Assembly (NCBI GenBank): GCA_019245995.1
Contig: JAFAQW010000137.1
Location: 1-5,144, forward strand
From: Vulcanimicrobiota bacterium
GTDB taxonomy: Bacteria > Vulcanimicrobiota > Vulcanimicrobiia > Vulcanimicrobiales > Vulcanimicrobiaceae
DNA: 5,144 nucleotides
Direction of reading: 5' to 3'
Shown: positions 4,695 through 5,144 of the stretch, in pieces
Layout of the letters: every line of letters starts with the position of its first letter
How positions within the stretch are numbered: position 1 is the stretch's first letter
Program-made: the position numbers and the translations under genes
Notes under the pieces: model-generated
The model's database searches: none
The model's input: only the letters and a program-made list of their open reading frames with translations
What the model was told of the DNA's origin: nothing

Positions 4695-5144
4695 GTGAAG
4701 CGCCCCTTGGTGGTCGCTGCGGCGGTGCTTCTCGCCTGGCCGGCCGCCTGGCGGGCGGAGGCACAAGTGCCCATGACGGTGGGGTCCGTCCGCGACCAGG
4801 AAGGCCGGGCCGTCGAAGGAGCGGCGATTAGCGTCGAACGCTCCTCCGGACCGCGCACCTCCACGACGACAGACTCCACCGGAACCTTCGCGCTGCACGT
4901 CGCGGGAGTTACCCGACTGCGCGTGACCTGCCGGTACTGCGCCCCCGTGTCGGTGGAGGTGCACGAAGGCCAGCCCGTCGTCGCTCTGGTGCGGCGGTAC
5001 GTCGCGTTGACCGAACGCGCCCCGTCTCCGTCGGATCTCGAGAATCTGCCCTACGCGCACGTCGAATCTGCCGTCGGCTTACGCCCCTTCACGCTCGTGG
5101 CGCAAAGCAGCAGTCCCTATCCCGGCACGACGCTCAGCGACCGC
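4695..5144 (+). CDS. Exported protein with carboxypeptidase-regulatory-like domain, probable TonB-dependent receptor N-terminus (partial at right edge)
   Basis: The first 150 residues of a plus-strand gene that is open to the right edge. The GTG at 4695 is chosen because it gives a signal peptide (basic K2-R3, hydrophobic 5-18, cleavage A-E-A before Q24); the ATG at 4773 would remove it. Residues 27-105 match a carboxypeptidase-regulatory-like beta-sandwich: G-S-V-R-D-Q-E-G-R-A-V-E-G-A-A-I-S-V near the start, then D-S-T-G-T-F. This domain is common at the periplasmic front of outer-membrane TonB-dependent receptors. Residues 118-150 (L-P-Y-A-H-V-E-S, then P-G-T-T-L-S-D-R) look like the approach to a plug domain, though plug and barrel lie outside the window. 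A C79-x2-C82 pair in the sandwich is unusual. The substrate cannot be told. It diverges from the small exported gene with a 21-bp gap. Confidence 0.8.
   Translation, partial: MKRPLVVAAAVLLAWPAAWRAEAQVPMTVGSVRDQEGRAVEGAAISVERSSGPRTSTTTDSTGTFALHVAGVTRLRVTCRYCAPVSVEVHEGQPVVALVRRYVALTERAPSPSDLENLPYAHVESAVGLRPFTLVAQSSSPYPGTTLSDR

Noticed and set aside
4674..5060. Upstream extension of the 89-residue minus-strand frame to a start at 5060
   Set aside because: It lies wholly antisense to the plus-strand receptor gene and is Arg/Gly-rich; the signal peptide only makes sense with the start at 4673.

Overview
This GC-rich window looks like bacterial chromosome from a diderm. It encodes an apparent outer-membrane cytochrome-barrel protein, the start of a probable TonB-dependent receptor and three lipoproteins. 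The lipoprotein cupredoxins with G-C-A-F-H-Y copper loops and the receptor style remind me of uncultured or little-studied soil lineages such as Eremiobacterota (WPS-2). That placement is from memory of protein style only and is a guess.

Layout. Almost everything is on the minus strand, so transcription runs right to left. From the right: an 89-residue exported protein of unknown function (4404-4673), then an exported TPR protein (3588-4400). A 79-bp gap with a probable promoter follows. Next comes a tight five-gene run: lipoprotein cupredoxin (2921-3508), lipoprotein cupredoxin fused to a SCO1/SenC domain (1848-2924), a third lipoprotein cupredoxin (1396-1851), a mono-heme c-type cytochrome fused to a probable outer-membrane beta barrel resembling Cyc2 (279-1406), and a response regulator receiver domain that leaves the window at its left edge (1-263). 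The joins are 4-nt overlap, 4-nt overlap, 11-nt overlap and 15-nt gap, so they are very likely co-transcribed and partly translationally coupled. On the plus strand, beginning only 21 bp from the 89-residue gene, is an exported protein with a carboxypeptidase-regulatory-like domain, probably the N-terminus of a TonB-dependent receptor (4695 to the right edge).

How the parts may work together. A heme that enters or sits in an outer-membrane barrel, plus three periplasm-facing type 1 copper proteins and a SCO-type copper chaperone/thiol protein, is the parts list of an electron path between the cell surface and the periplasm. It recalls, without matching gene for gene, the cyc2/rusticyanin iron-oxidation locus of Acidithiobacillus. 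Neither direction of electron flow nor substrate can be read from the sequence; a role in copper handling is the main alternative. An identical 11-bp sequence, AAAGTCTAAAG, lies in the only two intergenic gaps of any size and suggests shared control, possibly by the response regulator at the end of the operon.

No rRNA, tRNA, CRISPR, insertion sequence or other mobile element was seen.
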